From positions 1 to 45,790 of the forward strand of contig JAIOPQ010000069.1 in NCBI GenBank assembly GCA_021413825.1: 45,790 nucleotides of DNA, given 5' to 3'. Each line of letters starts with the position of its first letter. Position 1 is the first letter of the stretch. Positions 34,023-42,281 of this stretch are shown piece after piece. Source of the DNA: Spirochaetia bacterium. Its GTDB lineage: Bacteria; Spirochaetota; Leptospiria; Leptospirales; Leptonemataceae. A program made the translations under genes and the position numbers. The notes below the pieces were generated by a model, which saw nothing but the letters and a program-made list of their open reading frames with translations, did no database searches and was not told the origin of the DNA.

Positions 34023-35213
34023 ATGAAACTATTGTTACGTACGGCGATTGTCGTAATTTCTGCAGCAAGCGTGTTTCTCTGGATGCATTTCGCCGGAGGG
34101 GCAACCTACATTGAGTCTGCTATTGGTTCTGGTGCAACGCTCATTCTCATTGCGCTGGTGGCATTTGCCGATAGAATCTGGGCAAAATGGAATTCAGAGA
34201 AATTTGTTTATGGCGGACTGGGTGGATTGCTTGGTGCTGCGGGCAGCTATTTTCTTGCGTCGCTCTTAAGCGGTGACCTTCAAATCTTCGTTCCGGCATT
34301 CGCGGTTACAGCCGTCGTCTGTGGTATTTTTGGCGGAGTTGCTTTCGCAACTATTCCTTCGCGTAGAGTAGCGAGCGGCGGTGGCGGAAGCGCTTTTGCT
34401 GGCGAAAAATCGGAAGGATACAAAGACAAAATTCTAGACACATCGATTGTAATCGATGGTAGAATTCTGGATATTGCTGAGACTAACTTCATTGAAGGTC
34501 CAATCATCATTCCAAACTTTGTACTTCGGGAAATTCAACTCATAAGCGATTCACCGGACCCAGTTAAGCGCAATCGTGGAAGACGCGGGCTCGATATGTT
34601 GAACAAGCTTCAGCAACTCGGAAATGTAAAAGTTAAAATCAGTTATGCTGACTTTTCAGATGCGCGTGACGTAGATGCAAAACTGGTTCGCCTTGCACGC
34701 GAAACCGGCGGCAAGCTCATCACAAACGACTTCAATCTGAACAAAGTTGCAGAACTTCAGGGAGTTGAAGTTCTCAATCTGAACAGCCTGACAAGCGCCC
34801 TCAAGCCAGTGGTTCTGCCCGGTGAAGAGATCATCATTGACGTAATCAAAGAAGGCAAGGATGAGAATCAGGGAATTGGATATCTCGAAGATGGAACAAT
34901 GGTCGTCGTTGAAAATGGCCGCGCACTTCTTGGGAAAACCGTCAAGGTTAACGTCACTTCTATTATCCAGACTGCCGCCGGCAAAATGATCTTCACTCGC
35001 GCAACCGGCGCTGTGGAAGAAGAAGACGACAAAGATCGCGGCGGCAAACGCGGCGGTGGCGGCGGAAACAGATTTGGCGGTGGTAATCAAGGAAACCAGG
35101 GAAATCAAGGCAATCAGGGTGGAAACCAGGGGGGCCAGGGCGGAAATCGCGATGGGAATTTCCGTGATCGCGATGATCGCGAATTTTCACGTGGCGGACG
35201 CGGCAGACGTTAA
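34023..35213 (+). CDS. YacL-like membrane PIN/TRAM protein with RG/GNQ-rich tail
   Basis: A 396-aa protein. Four hydrophobic helices (about 5-110) anchor it. A PIN domain (about 137-260) has acidic residues D139, D145, E170 and D236 ([15 protein letters not shown]), then a TRAM domain (about 262-330) that would bind RNA. The last 60 residues are low complexity: [14 protein letters not shown], repeated GNQ (G-N-Q-G-N-Q-G-N-Q), and [16 protein letters not shown]. YacL relatives usually stop after TRAM, so this tail is an addition that may bind RNA or promote condensation. The gene follows carD. The codons of the GNQ repeat vary, so it is not a recent slippage. A hairpin terminator follows. Confidence 0.87.
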   Translation: MKLLLRTAIVVISAASVFLWMHFAGGATYIESAIGSGATLILIALVAFADRIWAKWNSEKFVYGGLGGLLGAAGSYFLASLLSGDLQIFVPAFAVTAVVCGIFGGVAFATIPSRRVASGGGGSAFAGEKSEGYKDKILDTSIVIDGRILDIAETNFIEGPIIIPNFVLREIQLISDSPDPVKRNRGRRGLDMLNKLQQLGNVKVKISYADFSDARDVDAKLVRLARETGGKLITNDFNLNKVAELQGVEVLNLNSLTSALKPVVLPGEEIIIDVIKEGKDENQGIGYLEDGTMVVVENGRALLGKTVKVNVTSIIQTAAGKMIFTRATGAVEEEDDKDRGGKRGGGGGNRFGGGNQGNQGNQGNQGGNQGGQGGNRDGNFRDRDDREFSRGGRGRR

Positions 35214-35234
35214 GCAATAAGCGATAGGCGATTT

Positions 35235-35278
35235 GAAGCAGCAGGTCATGGGTTACGGCCGGACCTGCTCCTTCATTT
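35235..35278 (+). terminator. Terminator after the PIN/TRAM gene
   Basis: Stem GAAG-C-AGCAGGTC paired with GACCTGCT-C-CTTC (one C/C mismatch), 14-nt loop, followed by ATTTT. It lies 22 bp downstream of the stop codon. Confidence 0.7.
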
Positions 35279-35319
35279 TCGCTCTCACTCCATTTTTGGC
35301 GCCTCAGGCTTGAGCCGCA

Positions 35320-36417
35320 TTGTGCAATCAAAAACCAACGGCCTCAGATAAAATGTGGATCGCCATACGGATTATCCTGACCATCGGAATTTTCGTATTT
35401 CGCTGTGTACGCCGCCGAAGTCCGCCCATTCCTGACGGCAATTTTGACGGGCAACCCTACTATTTTATTCAGCACACTGACAAAGATGACAAAGTCACGA
35501 GCATACAAATCGGTGTTCCATTAAGAATGCCCGTAATCTTTCACCTAACGCTCGAAGGGTATTGGGATCGATTGTTCAAGTCACTTGGCCTCGCTGAGGA
35601 ATTTCAAACGCGTCATGCAGAGTTCGATCGGACCATTTACATTGCCTGCGATCATTTTCTATTTATGGGAATTCTGAAGGAGGAGGATGAGGCGCGCCAG
35701 GTTATTCTGGAACTTTTCAAAACCGGGTTCCAGTCGATCTATTCCGACGGAGAAACGCTCTGGATGTCATCGACCACCCACCACTTCTTCAATGAAGAGG
35801 CGTATCGGCGACTCATGGAATTGAAGAGTGCAATGGCACCACTTCAAAAGGCACCGCCGATGCTTGATCTGTTCGCTCGGAAAGCTGTCGTCATGGAAAC
35901 GATCACTCTTGCCTTGCTTGGTTACGCAGCAGTTGCGCTTGCCGAATTGTTTCTTGGTCACGGAGATTCCCACCTTGACGTTGACCCGATTGTTGTTCAT
36001 GGCCTGATTCTCGCTGCAGTACTTTTCCTATTGCTTTGCGTTGCGATTGTGTTTCTGTTCCGGGGTTCTTCCCGAGGTCACAGGATAATTATTGAGAACG
36101 CTTTTCTACTACTTATAGCACTACCCACGGCCGGCATTCAGTCTGTTTCTGATTTGAATCGAGGATTTGATGATTCACCTTCTATCCACGTTGAAACGGT
36201 AATTCTGGATAAGGATTACCGAAGAAAACGTCGTCGGACTCGGTACTATGTGCATCCAGAAAACCGATTCGTGCAAGAAGGGGTATCACTCCCCGAGCGC
36301 ATACGAGTTTCCGAGGACGACTTTAGCAGGGCTCGGGTCGGTGGCAGGATGAGGCTGGAAATTGGTGCGGGGTGGCTGGGACATCCTTGGTACCGGAAGA
36401 TCAACTTCGAACAATAA
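35320..36417 (+). CDS. Unrecognised membrane protein
   Basis: A 365-aa frame from TTG 35320; an ATG at 35353 (MWIAIRIILTIG) would give 354 residues and puts the hydrophobic helix first, so it is a good alternative. No strong ribosome site for either. A short N-terminal helix, a soluble part with YYFIQHTDKDDKVTSIQIGVP, then two hydrophobic segments at about 196-212 and 225-248, and a basic stretch RRKRRRTRYY. A final hydrophobic stretch FLLLIALPTAGI is at about 263-274. I recognise no family. The frame continues after the stop codon into a 34-codon extension ending in an Arg/Gly/Asp tail. Confidence 0.6.
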   Translation: MCNQKPTASDKMWIAIRIILTIGIFVFRCVRRRSPPIPDGNFDGQPYYFIQHTDKDDKVTSIQIGVPLRMPVIFHLTLEGYWDRLFKSLGLAEEFQTRHAEFDRTIYIACDHFLFMGILKEEDEARQVILELFKTGFQSIYSDGETLWMSSTTHHFFNEEAYRRLMELKSAMAPLQKAPPMLDLFARKAVVMETITLALLGYAAVALAELFLGHGDSHLDVDPIVVHGLILAAVLFLLLCVAIVFLFRGSSRGHRIIIENAFLLLIALPTAGIQSVSDLNRGFDDSPSIHVETVILDKDYRRKRRRTRYYVHPENRFVQEGVSLPERIRVSEDDFSRARVGGRMRLEIGAGWLGHPWYRKINFEQ

Positions 36418-36471
36418 ATCAGGTCTGCATTCTGCAAAGGAAAAACCACCGATGGATCTTTAGGTGCCACC

Positions 36472-36519
36472 CGTCACGACGGCAACTATCGCGATCGTGA
36501 CGGTCGCGGTGGACGTTAG
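36472..36519 (+). pseudogene. In-frame RGD/RGG-tail fragment downstream of the membrane protein
   Basis: After the TAA at 36415 the same frame runs on to TAG 36517 and its last 15 residues are RHDGNYRDRDGRGGR, close to the end of the PIN/TRAM protein ([22 protein letters not shown]). The DNA is about 70 % alike in parts by eye. No start codon or ribosome site fits. It may be a relic of an RG-tailed protein gene. Confidence 0.3.
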
Positions 36520-36588
36520 GCGCCATACATCACAAGGCCCACCCGCAGTGCCTGAATCTAATTGTCAGAGAACCTTTACTCGGGCTCC

Positions 36589-37245
36589 TCAACCAGCCAG
36601 ACGATTCTCCGAAGCATACAGTCCCGGTAGAAATCGTTCAAACTGACCCACTTCTTCAACATTGTGTTTGATCCAGGCAAATCCGCGCGCTTCTGGAAAT
36701 ACAAACCGGAGAAACAAAGACCGCACGAGTTTCCAGGTCCAGCCTTTCCAGCCAATTGTGAGCGAATTTACATAGCGTGTGCCGCCAGTCACATTCTGGA
36801 ACGAGTAATCCATTGTAGCAATGCGAAGCCAGCCGTGCAACCGCGGAACATGACGAAAGCCAGACAGATCCAATTTCTCTATGTCTGTGACAACGTTAAC
36901 GATATAGTTCGGGTTGCGTCCGAAATATTCAACCAGACGAATTTGAGCGCCTGGCCCGACCGTTCCATCCGGGAGGCGACGTTCGTAGCTTGCATGGACG
37001 TGATCCTCTGGATGCCAGATTCTATATCGATTCACTATCATTCCATTGTAATCCAGTGATCCCTCAAGGTGCGAGAACCACCAGACCAACATTTCGGGCG
37101 TAACGCCGCGCACCAGGTCGTGTTCAATCCAGAACTGAACTCTACCGTCAGGCAGATAGCGGCAACCGGTCTTTGCAGCATTTACAGGCTTGCGATTCCA
37201 CGAAACCGCCAGGGGCTCCAAAAGGGCAAGATCAACTTTCTTCAT
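36589..37245 (-). CDS. DAPG hydrolase (PhlG)-like protein
   Basis: A 218-aa protein from ATG 37245 (AGGAG 4 nt before); a longer frame runs through the operator palindrome and is rejected. Landmarks of the PhlG family: VWWFSHLEG (His59), RIWHPEDHV (His78, His82), WIKHNVEEVGQFERFLPGLY with His194 and Glu198 four apart, as the His-x3-Glu zinc ligands of PhlG. PhlG cleaves a C-C bond of 2,4-diacetylphloroglucinol, but family members of unknown substrate are common. Divergent from the TetR-like fragment at 37314, with a perfect palindrome 10 bp upstream of its start, which probably controls it. Confidence 0.75.
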   Translation of the reverse strand: MKKVDLALLEPLAVSWNRKPVNAAKTGCRYLPDGRVQFWIEHDLVRGVTPEMLVWWFSHLEGSLDYNGMIVNRYRIWHPEDHVHASYERRLPDGTVGPGAQIRLVEYFGRNPNYIVNVVTDIEKLDLSGFRHVPRLHGWLRIATMDYSFQNVTGGTRYVNSLTIGWKGWTWKLVRSLFLRFVFPEARGFAWIKHNVEEVGQFERFLPGLYASENRLAG

Positions 37246-37255
37246 ACAACTCCTA

Positions 37256-37273
37256 GTATAGTGCTCACTATAC
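37256..37273. promoter_or_regulatory. Perfect palindromic operator upstream of the PhlG-like gene
   Basis: GTATAGTG-CT-CACTATAC, 8-bp arms perfect, 10 bp before the start codon of the PhlG-like gene on the minus strand. It would lie over the start of transcription. It is consistent with a TetR-type dimeric site. Confidence 0.65.
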
Positions 37274-37313
37274 CAGGACCATCGCCCCGAGCGATCTGAA
37301 ATTTGGGATTTGG

Positions 37314-37649
37314 TTGGGAAACATACTTTTAGATCGTTTAGCGGCAGCGGAACGAAATAGAAATAGATTGGCCATTCTCGCCTCTGCACTTCTGCATGAT
37401 GGAAAATTTCGGAAGGTATTCGGTGATATCTGGCTAGAAAGTATCCATAAGTCATCAATTCAAGCGATCAAGCTTTTCCAGAAGCGCAAAGAATTGCGAA
37501 GTGACGTTGATCCTTCCATTCTCACTCGCATGGTCGCATCCTTGAGTTTAAGTCAGGTGATGCTTCGGATTCTTTTTCCAGAATCACAACCGTCGACAGA
37601 ACTTGAAGTTAGCCAGTACGTAAGCATACTCACCAATGGGGTTCTGTGA
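37314..37649 (+). pseudogene. TetR-family regulator, C-terminal fragment only
   Basis: A 111-aa frame from TTG 37314. It shows the ligand/dimer domain of a TetR regulator (LASALLHDGKFRKVFGDIWLESI, KELRSDVDPSILTRMVASLSLSQVMLRILFP, ending with ILTNGVL), but no helix-turn-helix. In frame upstream it is open only to 37257, 57 bp, through the palindrome, which cannot encode a DNA-binding domain. The N-terminal part has been lost. It lies divergent to the PhlG-like gene. TetR family type is inferred from the C-terminal pattern alone. Confidence 0.6.
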
Positions 37650-37673
37650 CGGCAATGCCACCAAACCACGCAT

Positions 37674-39869
37674 TCAAATTCGCATGCGCTTCAGTCGCAA
37701 TGCGTTCGCAACAACTGACACAGAACTCAGTGCCATTGCAGCACCAGCAATCCATGGAGCCAGCAACCCGGCAGCGGCCACTGGAATTCCAAGCGCGTTA
37801 TACATCAAAGCCCAGAAAAGATTCTGGCGAATGTTACGCACCGTTGCACGACTGAGTCCAATCGCATCGCACAGCCGATTTAGATCCCCTTTGACCAGTA
37901 CAACGTCCGCAGTTTGAATTGCTATGTCTGTGCCCTGACCCATTGCAAAGCCAACAGTCGAACGAGCTAGCGCGGGCGCATCATTGATACCGTCACCGGT
38001 CATTCCAACGCGGAAACCATCTTTGATCATGGCGGATACCTTTTCCGATTTCTCAGCCGGGCTAAGCGATGCAAAAACACTTTTAATGCCCGTAGCTTCC
38101 GCTACCTGACGGGCTACCGTTGCATTATCGCCTGTGAGCAACACAGGTTCGAGTCCGAGCTGGGCAAGGCGTCCCATTGCCTCTCTGCTCGTGGATCTAA
38201 TTTCATCAGCCAGACCCAGTACGATCCAGGATTCATTCTCCTCAAGAGCAACGCCCCAGACTACGCTTTGACCCTGATCCTCAAGACGCTCTGCAATTTG
38301 CACCAACTCAGCAGGAGGTTTCAACCCGCTCGTGACAATGAACGACAACCTTCCGGCCATCACAATGCTTTCAGAAACTCTCGCGCGTATGCCGCCTCCG
38401 GGTTCTGACTGAACTTCCCTGGCTGAAACTAAATCTGTGCCACGTCGCTTAGCCTCCTGTACAATGGCGCGAGCAAGCGGATGCTCGGAACTATTCTCGG
38501 CGGATGCCAGCAGCCCCAGCAGCCTATCACCATTGTCACCTGAAGTATGGATTTCCTTCACGGCCGGTTTTCCCGTAGTAAGCGTTCCCGTTTTATCAAA
38601 CGCGATGCGATCGAGTGTAGCGGCTTTTTCTAACGCCTCAGCGTTGCGAAATAAGATTCCCATACCGGCTGCACGACCGGTCCCCACAAGAAGGGAAACA
38701 GGCGTGGCCAGACCAAGCGCACAGGGACAGGCGATTACAAGAACTGCAATTCCATTTTCAATTGCATGCGCTACGTTTCCATCGAGGAAATACCAGACAA
38801 GGAACGTAATTGCGGCGATGCCGATAACTGTTGGAACAAAGATTCCTGATATCCTATCTGCAATTTTCTGCAATGGTGCCCGCGATGCCTGGGCATCCTC
38901 CACAATCCTGATAATTGAAGCGAGAACGGTTTTGGATCCAACCATTGTGGCTTTGAGTTGTAAAGCACCGTTTCCATTCAGAGTCCCACCAAACACCTTG
39001 CTTTGCGCCACCTTTTCGACGGGTAGACTTTCGCCGGTCAGCATGGATTCGTCAATGGCACTGGATCCTTCCGTAACAGTTGCGTCCGTTGGGATTTTTT
39101 CACCTGGATGCACAAGGAGGATGTCACCTGACTTTACAAATTCAGCTGGAATCTCTATCCACTGTGAATCACGCTTTATTCTGGCAGTATCAGGAACGAG
39201 CGAAAGCAATGCGCGTATCGCTTCAGAGCTACGACCACGGGCCAGTATCTCCATCCATTTTCCACCAAGGAGAAACGTAATTAGAACCGCAGAGGTTTCA
39301 AAATAGAGAGACGAAGTATTTCCTACAATCACCGCGAACAGGCTGTAGCCGTAGGCGGCGGAAGTTCCAAGCGCTACAAGCACGTCCATGTTCGCGGCTC
39401 CGTTCTTGAGAGCGCGAAATGATCCACGATAAAACGGGAACCCAATCCAGAATTGAACCGGAGTTGCAAATGCTAGCTGCACCCAGGGATTCATAATCCA
39501 TTGCGGCATAGGCAAGAACGATGTCAGTTTGAAGTGTGCGACCATCGTATATAGAAGAGGTAGAGACAAAAGAGCTGAGACCAAAAATCGATTTCGCAAG
39601 TTTACAGCGTCTTGCGTATGCCTTGCGTCACTTGCGCGCCGGTCTGCGGTTTTCTCTGATGCTTTATAACCCAGACTTTCGACTCTGGTTAGTAAGTCCT
39701 GGGGATTAACACCATCGCCGAATCGAACGAATGCGGTCTCAGTCGCAAAGTTAACTCGCGCCTCTTCCACACCAGGGGCGGTACTCAATCCGCGCTCGAT
39801 TCGCATCGCGCAATTGGCGCACGTCATTCCAAATAGATCGAGTGTAATTTCCTTGTGCTCGGTGTTCAT
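37674..39869 (-). CDS. copA: Copper-exporting P1B-type ATPase
   Basis: A 731-aa Cu(I) pump. One N-terminal metal domain GMTCANC (C17, C20), then eight helices. Key motifs: TGES (278-281), CPC (381-383, VIACPCALGLATP), DKTGTLT (Asp425), SSEHPLARAI (HP locus), TGDGINDAPAL, plus M7 YNALGIPVAA and M8 MALSSVSVVANALRL of the Cu(I) group. It expels Cu(I) from the cytoplasm. It overlaps the copZ-like gene as ATGA on the minus strand. Its promoter is shared with that gene (40115-40145). Length is normal. Confidence 0.97.
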   Translation of the reverse strand: MNTEHKEITLDLFGMTCANCAMRIERGLSTAPGVEEARVNFATETAFVRFGDGVNPQDLLTRVESLGYKASEKTADRRASDARHTQDAVNLRNRFLVSALLSLPLLYTMVAHFKLTSFLPMPQWIMNPWVQLAFATPVQFWIGFPFYRGSFRALKNGAANMDVLVALGTSAAYGYSLFAVIVGNTSSLYFETSAVLITFLLGGKWMEILARGRSSEAIRALLSLVPDTARIKRDSQWIEIPAEFVKSGDILLVHPGEKIPTDATVTEGSSAIDESMLTGESLPVEKVAQSKVFGGTLNGNGALQLKATMVGSKTVLASIIRIVEDAQASRAPLQKIADRISGIFVPTVIGIAAITFLVWYFLDGNVAHAIENGIAVLVIACPCALGLATPVSLLVGTGRAAGMGILFRNAEALEKAATLDRIAFDKTGTLTTGKPAVKEIHTSGDNGDRLLGLLASAENSSEHPLARAIVQEAKRRGTDLVSAREVQSEPGGGIRARVSESIVMAGRLSFIVTSGLKPPAELVQIAERLEDQGQSVVWGVALEENESWIVLGLADEIRSTSREAMGRLAQLGLEPVLLTGDNATVARQVAEATGIKSVFASLSPAEKSEKVSAMIKDGFRVGMTGDGINDAPALARSTVGFAMGQGTDIAIQTADVVLVKGDLNRLCDAIGLSRATVRNIRQNLFWALMYNALGIPVAAAGLLAPWIAGAAMALSSVSVVANALRLKRMRI

Positions 39870-40090
39870 GACTGTTCCAACCCTTGCAATTCGGTGACAC
39901 TTAAAACAGGATAACCCTCTTTCTCAATCGCCCCGGCGACAGCATCAGCCGGCACCGAACTCACCACACTAACAATCTGGCTGGAAAGATCGACAGCAAC
40001 GCTCGCTTTAGGATCAATCATCTGAATGGATGCCGTAATATGCCGGACGCAACTCTGGCAAGTCATCCCGCTCGTTTTGTAATTCAACAT
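39866..40090 (-). CDS. copZ: Copper chaperone, CopZ-like HMA domain
   Basis: A 74-aa heavy-metal-associated domain with metal site GMTCQSC near residue 8-14 and beta-alpha-beta pattern following. It hands Cu(I) to CopA, encoded next with a 4-bp overlap. AGGAGG lies 5 nt before the ATG (minus strand). The promoter just upstream has the 19-bp spacer of CueR/MerR control. Cys positions are intact. Confidence 0.93.
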   Translation of the reverse strand: MLNYKTSGMTCQSCVRHITASIQMIDPKASVAVDLSSQIVSVVSSVPADAVAGAIEKEGYPVLSVTELQGLEQS

Positions 40091-40114
40091 AAGTCCTCCT
40101 CTTGATCTGATTCC

Positions 40115-40145
40115 AGTATAAGCCCTCCAGGCGTTGGAAGGTCAA
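40115..40145 (-). promoter_or_regulatory. CueR-type promoter of copZ-copA (19-bp spacer)
   Basis: On the minus strand: -35 TTGACC, 19-nt spacer TTCCAACGCCTGGAGGGCT, -10 TATACT. The spacer holds an inverted repeat CCTTCCAACGCCTGGAGGG (one mismatch), and 19 nt is the special spacing of MerR-family promoters. TATACT is 25 nt before the start codon. Confidence 0.85.
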
Positions 40146-40184
40146 TAGGCCTGCGATTTTTTTTAGACATACATACGTGAGATC

Positions 40185-40215
40185 TTGACATTCCAATCAT
40201 TGGAAGGTTCATTGA
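40185..40215 (+). promoter_or_regulatory. Second MerR-type site at the cueR start
   Basis: TTGACA, 19 nt TTCCAATCATTGGAAGGTT with a dyad TTCCAA-TCA-TTGGAA, then CATTGA as a poor -10. It copies the layout of the copZ promoter, but the -10 is degenerate and lies 3 nt from the ATG at 40219. Probably an autoregulatory operator. Confidence 0.6.
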
Positions 40216-40218
40216 GCT

Positions 40219-40608
40219 ATGAACATTGGTCAAGCCGGAACGGCTTCGGGCGTGGACGTACGTTTGATCAGGCATTACGAATCGATTGGGCTTCTGCCCA
40301 AGGTAGCTAGAAGCGAGGCCGGGTATCGGGTTTACGGCGAGGCAGACGTGCATATCCTGCGCTTTGTCAAACGAGCCCGCGGCCTTGGCTTTCCATTGAA
40401 AGAAATCAAGAAACTTATCAGCCTCTGGCGTAACAAATCCAGGAGCAGTTCTCAGGTAAAAGACCTCACCCAGACCCATATCACATTGCTCGAAAAAAAG
40501 ATCATAGAGTTACAGTCAATGGCCTCCGTCCTTCGCCACCTGGCGAACAATTGCCACGGCGATGGCCGCCCGGATTGCCCGATTCTCGACAATCTGGAGG
40601 GCCCTTGA
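40219..40608 (+). CDS. cueR: Copper-responsive MerR regulator CueR
   Basis: A 129-aa MerR-family activator: helix-turn-helix MNIGQAGTASGVDVRLIRHYES, coupling helix GYRVYGEADVHILRFVKRARGLGFPLKEIK, long dimer helix, Ser77 and C112-x7-C120 (NNCHGDGRPDC), exactly the CueR spacing for linear Cu(I) coordination, with Ser77 in place of the MerR Cys. It activates the divergent copZ-copA promoter by untwisting the 19-bp spacer. A second similar site lies before its own gene. All residues look functional. Confidence 0.95.
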   Translation: MNIGQAGTASGVDVRLIRHYESIGLLPKVARSEAGYRVYGEADVHILRFVKRARGLGFPLKEIKKLISLWRNKSRSSSQVKDLTQTHITLLEKKIIELQSMASVLRHLANNCHGDGRPDCPILDNLEGP

Positions 40609-40662
40609 CTAGTGGTGCTTCAAGAACTTCCCCTGAACGCCCACTCCAAATTTATGAGTTAG

Positions 40663-40920
40663 CTACATTCCCGCGCCGACTTCAAACGTGCCGCCTTTAG
40701 CCTCGCACTCTTTCTTTGTAAGTGAAATCCACCCCTTGCCTTTGCATGAATTCATGCCAGCACAAGCGTGATCCTTGGTTGCGCACTCGCCTTTTCCCTT
40801 GCATGCGTTGACCCCGTAGCACTTGCCGTTTTCTTCCGTGAGGGTTCCCCCGTTAATTGTCCCGGCAAGCGCCATCCCGGCCAGTGCCGCTGCCATAAAC
40901 ATTTTTGTTCTAGCTTCCAT
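40663..40920 (-). CDS. Bufferin-like Cys-rich secreted peptide (BufA2-like), no modifying genes seen
   Basis: An 85-aa protein, with ATG 40920 (a second ATG gives 79 aa). Signal peptide (about MFMAAALAGMALAG), then six cysteines at 34, 40, 46, 53, 59 and 72 in CYGVNACKGKGECATKDHACAGMNSCKGKGW. This C-K-G-K-G repeated pattern fits BufA2-type bufferin precursors, whose cysteines are changed by an MNIO (DUF692) enzyme into copper-binding thiooxazoles in the periplasm. No MNIO or DUF2063 gene is in the window. It is the last gene of the copper oxidase operon, starting 32 bp after the oxidase stop. Identity rests on recall of the pattern. Confidence 0.7.
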   Translation of the reverse strand: MEARTKMFMAAALAGMALAGTINGGTLTEENGKCYGVNACKGKGECATKDHACAGMNSCKGKGWISLTKKECEAKGGTFEVGAGM

Positions 40921-40951
40921 ATTGTCTCCTGCTGTTTAGCTTTGTTTGTGC

Positions 40952-42280
40952 TCATTTGATTTCTGATTCTTTCACAACCTGTGCAATTGTACCTGCCGGT
41001 GCGTTGTACCAACCTGGGTCATTGTATTTTGTTATACCATCACGAACCTTTAGAACGGTGAACATCCCACCCATACCAATCGGTCCATGTGGACCCTCGC
41101 CTGCCATCATGGGAGCAGTATTCGCCGGACCGGGCATCCGCATGGTCGCCATATCGTGCATGCCATCTTTTCCCATCTCCATGTATCCGGGAATCGCACT
41201 TTGAATTTTCTTGTGTAGATCTACGTTATCCGGCATTCCAACTACATTGGGGATTTGATGACCCATTGCATTCATCGTGTGGTGAGATTTGTGACAATGA
41301 AATGCCCAGTCACCGGGGGCATCAGCGATGAACTCTACATCGCGAGTGGTTCCAGGAGGAACGTTTACCGTAGTCTCCGGAACCCAGGCAGTTTCCGGAA
41401 TAGGTCCACCATCCGTTCCCGTTATGCGGAACGCATGGCCGTGGACGTGAATTGGATGGCTATCCATGCTCAAATTTCCAAGAGTAATTCTTACTCGCTG
41501 GTTCGTGCGTACTACCATCGGATCGGTACCTGGATAGATTCGGCCGTTCAGAGAGAATATGTTAAAGTCAGTCATCACATTGGGATTTGGCCTTGAGGTT
41601 CCGGGCTCAATCGCCCATTCACTCAGCATGTATACAAAGTGCCGATCGATTTTGCGTACAGGCTGTTTGGGGTGAATGATGAACATTCCCATCATTCCAA
41701 GCGCCATCTGAACGACTTCGTCCGAATGCGGATGATACATGTGGCTTCCGTGCTGCCGCAGCGTAAATTCATACTTGTATGTCTCTCCTGGCTGAATGTG
41801 CTTCTGGTTCAACCCGGCCACACCGTCCATGCCACTGGGCAGGAAAATTCCATGCCAGTGGACGGAAGTAGGTTCAGGAAGCCGATTCGTTACGTAGATT
41901 CGAACCCGATCACCTTCCACAGCCTCAATCACGGGACCGGGTGTGCTTCCATTGTACCCCCAACAATCCACCAACATTCCGGGAGTAAATTCTCGCATGA
42001 CTGGCTCTGCAATCAAATGGAAGACCTTGACTGCGCCATCCATTTTGTATGGGAGCTTAGCAACGTTAGGCGATATAACAGGAGTGTATGGCGCTCCGGC
42101 CCTCCCGGACAAGGGTTCCGGCCTGGCATTCGCCCTTTCTGGCAGTTTTGCCGGCTCCTGGTTTTTAGCCGGGAGTACCGGTTGAACAGAATGTTGATGC
42201 TCCTGGGCAAACAAACTCCTGGAAACAATGCCGCCTATAAATGCAAGTCCGCTGGCCTTAATAAAATCTTCGCGTGTCAT
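40952..42280 (-). CDS. Periplasmic multicopper oxidase
   Basis: A 442-aa oxidase from ATG 42280 (GGAGA 7 nt upstream), 1 bp from the TolC-like stop. Copper ligands: HWHG, HMYHPHSDE, HPIHVHGHAF and HCHKSHHTMNAM, all in place. Between the last two copper sites and the end lies a Met-rich stretch (GYMEMGKDGMHDMATMRMPG), typical of Cu(I)-oxidising family members. The signal peptide begins TREDFIKASGLAFIGG, a Tat-like start with only one Arg (Glu where the second Arg belongs). Such enzymes turn Cu(I) into less toxic Cu(II). It follows a TolC-like gene and precedes a bufferin-like peptide. The active type is well supported. Confidence 0.93.
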   Translation of the reverse strand: MTREDFIKASGLAFIGGIVSRSLFAQEHQHSVQPVLPAKNQEPAKLPERANARPEPLSGRAGAPYTPVISPNVAKLPYKMDGAVKVFHLIAEPVMREFTPGMLVDCWGYNGSTPGPVIEAVEGDRVRIYVTNRLPEPTSVHWHGIFLPSGMDGVAGLNQKHIQPGETYKYEFTLRQHGSHMYHPHSDEVVQMALGMMGMFIIHPKQPVRKIDRHFVYMLSEWAIEPGTSRPNPNVMTDFNIFSLNGRIYPGTDPMVVRTNQRVRITLGNLSMDSHPIHVHGHAFRITGTDGGPIPETAWVPETTVNVPPGTTRDVEFIADAPGDWAFHCHKSHHTMNAMGHQIPNVVGMPDNVDLHKKIQSAIPGYMEMGKDGMHDMATMRMPGPANTAPMMAGEGPHGPIGMGGMFTVLKVRDGITKYNDPGWYNAPAGTIAQVVKESEIK

Positions 42281-42281
42281 A

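Noticed and set aside
35090-35135. Tandem repeat (CRISPR or VNTR) in the PIN/TRAM gene
   Set aside because: Short GNQ codon repeats with different synonymous codons; they encode a protein tail and have no spacers.
37674-37917. Short plus-strand frames after the TetR fragment
   Set aside because: They are antisense to the 3' end of copA and lack a ribosome site.
38437-39306. A 289-codon plus-strand frame opposite copA
   Set aside because: It is the antisense shadow of a clear P-type ATPase gene, with low-complexity composition.
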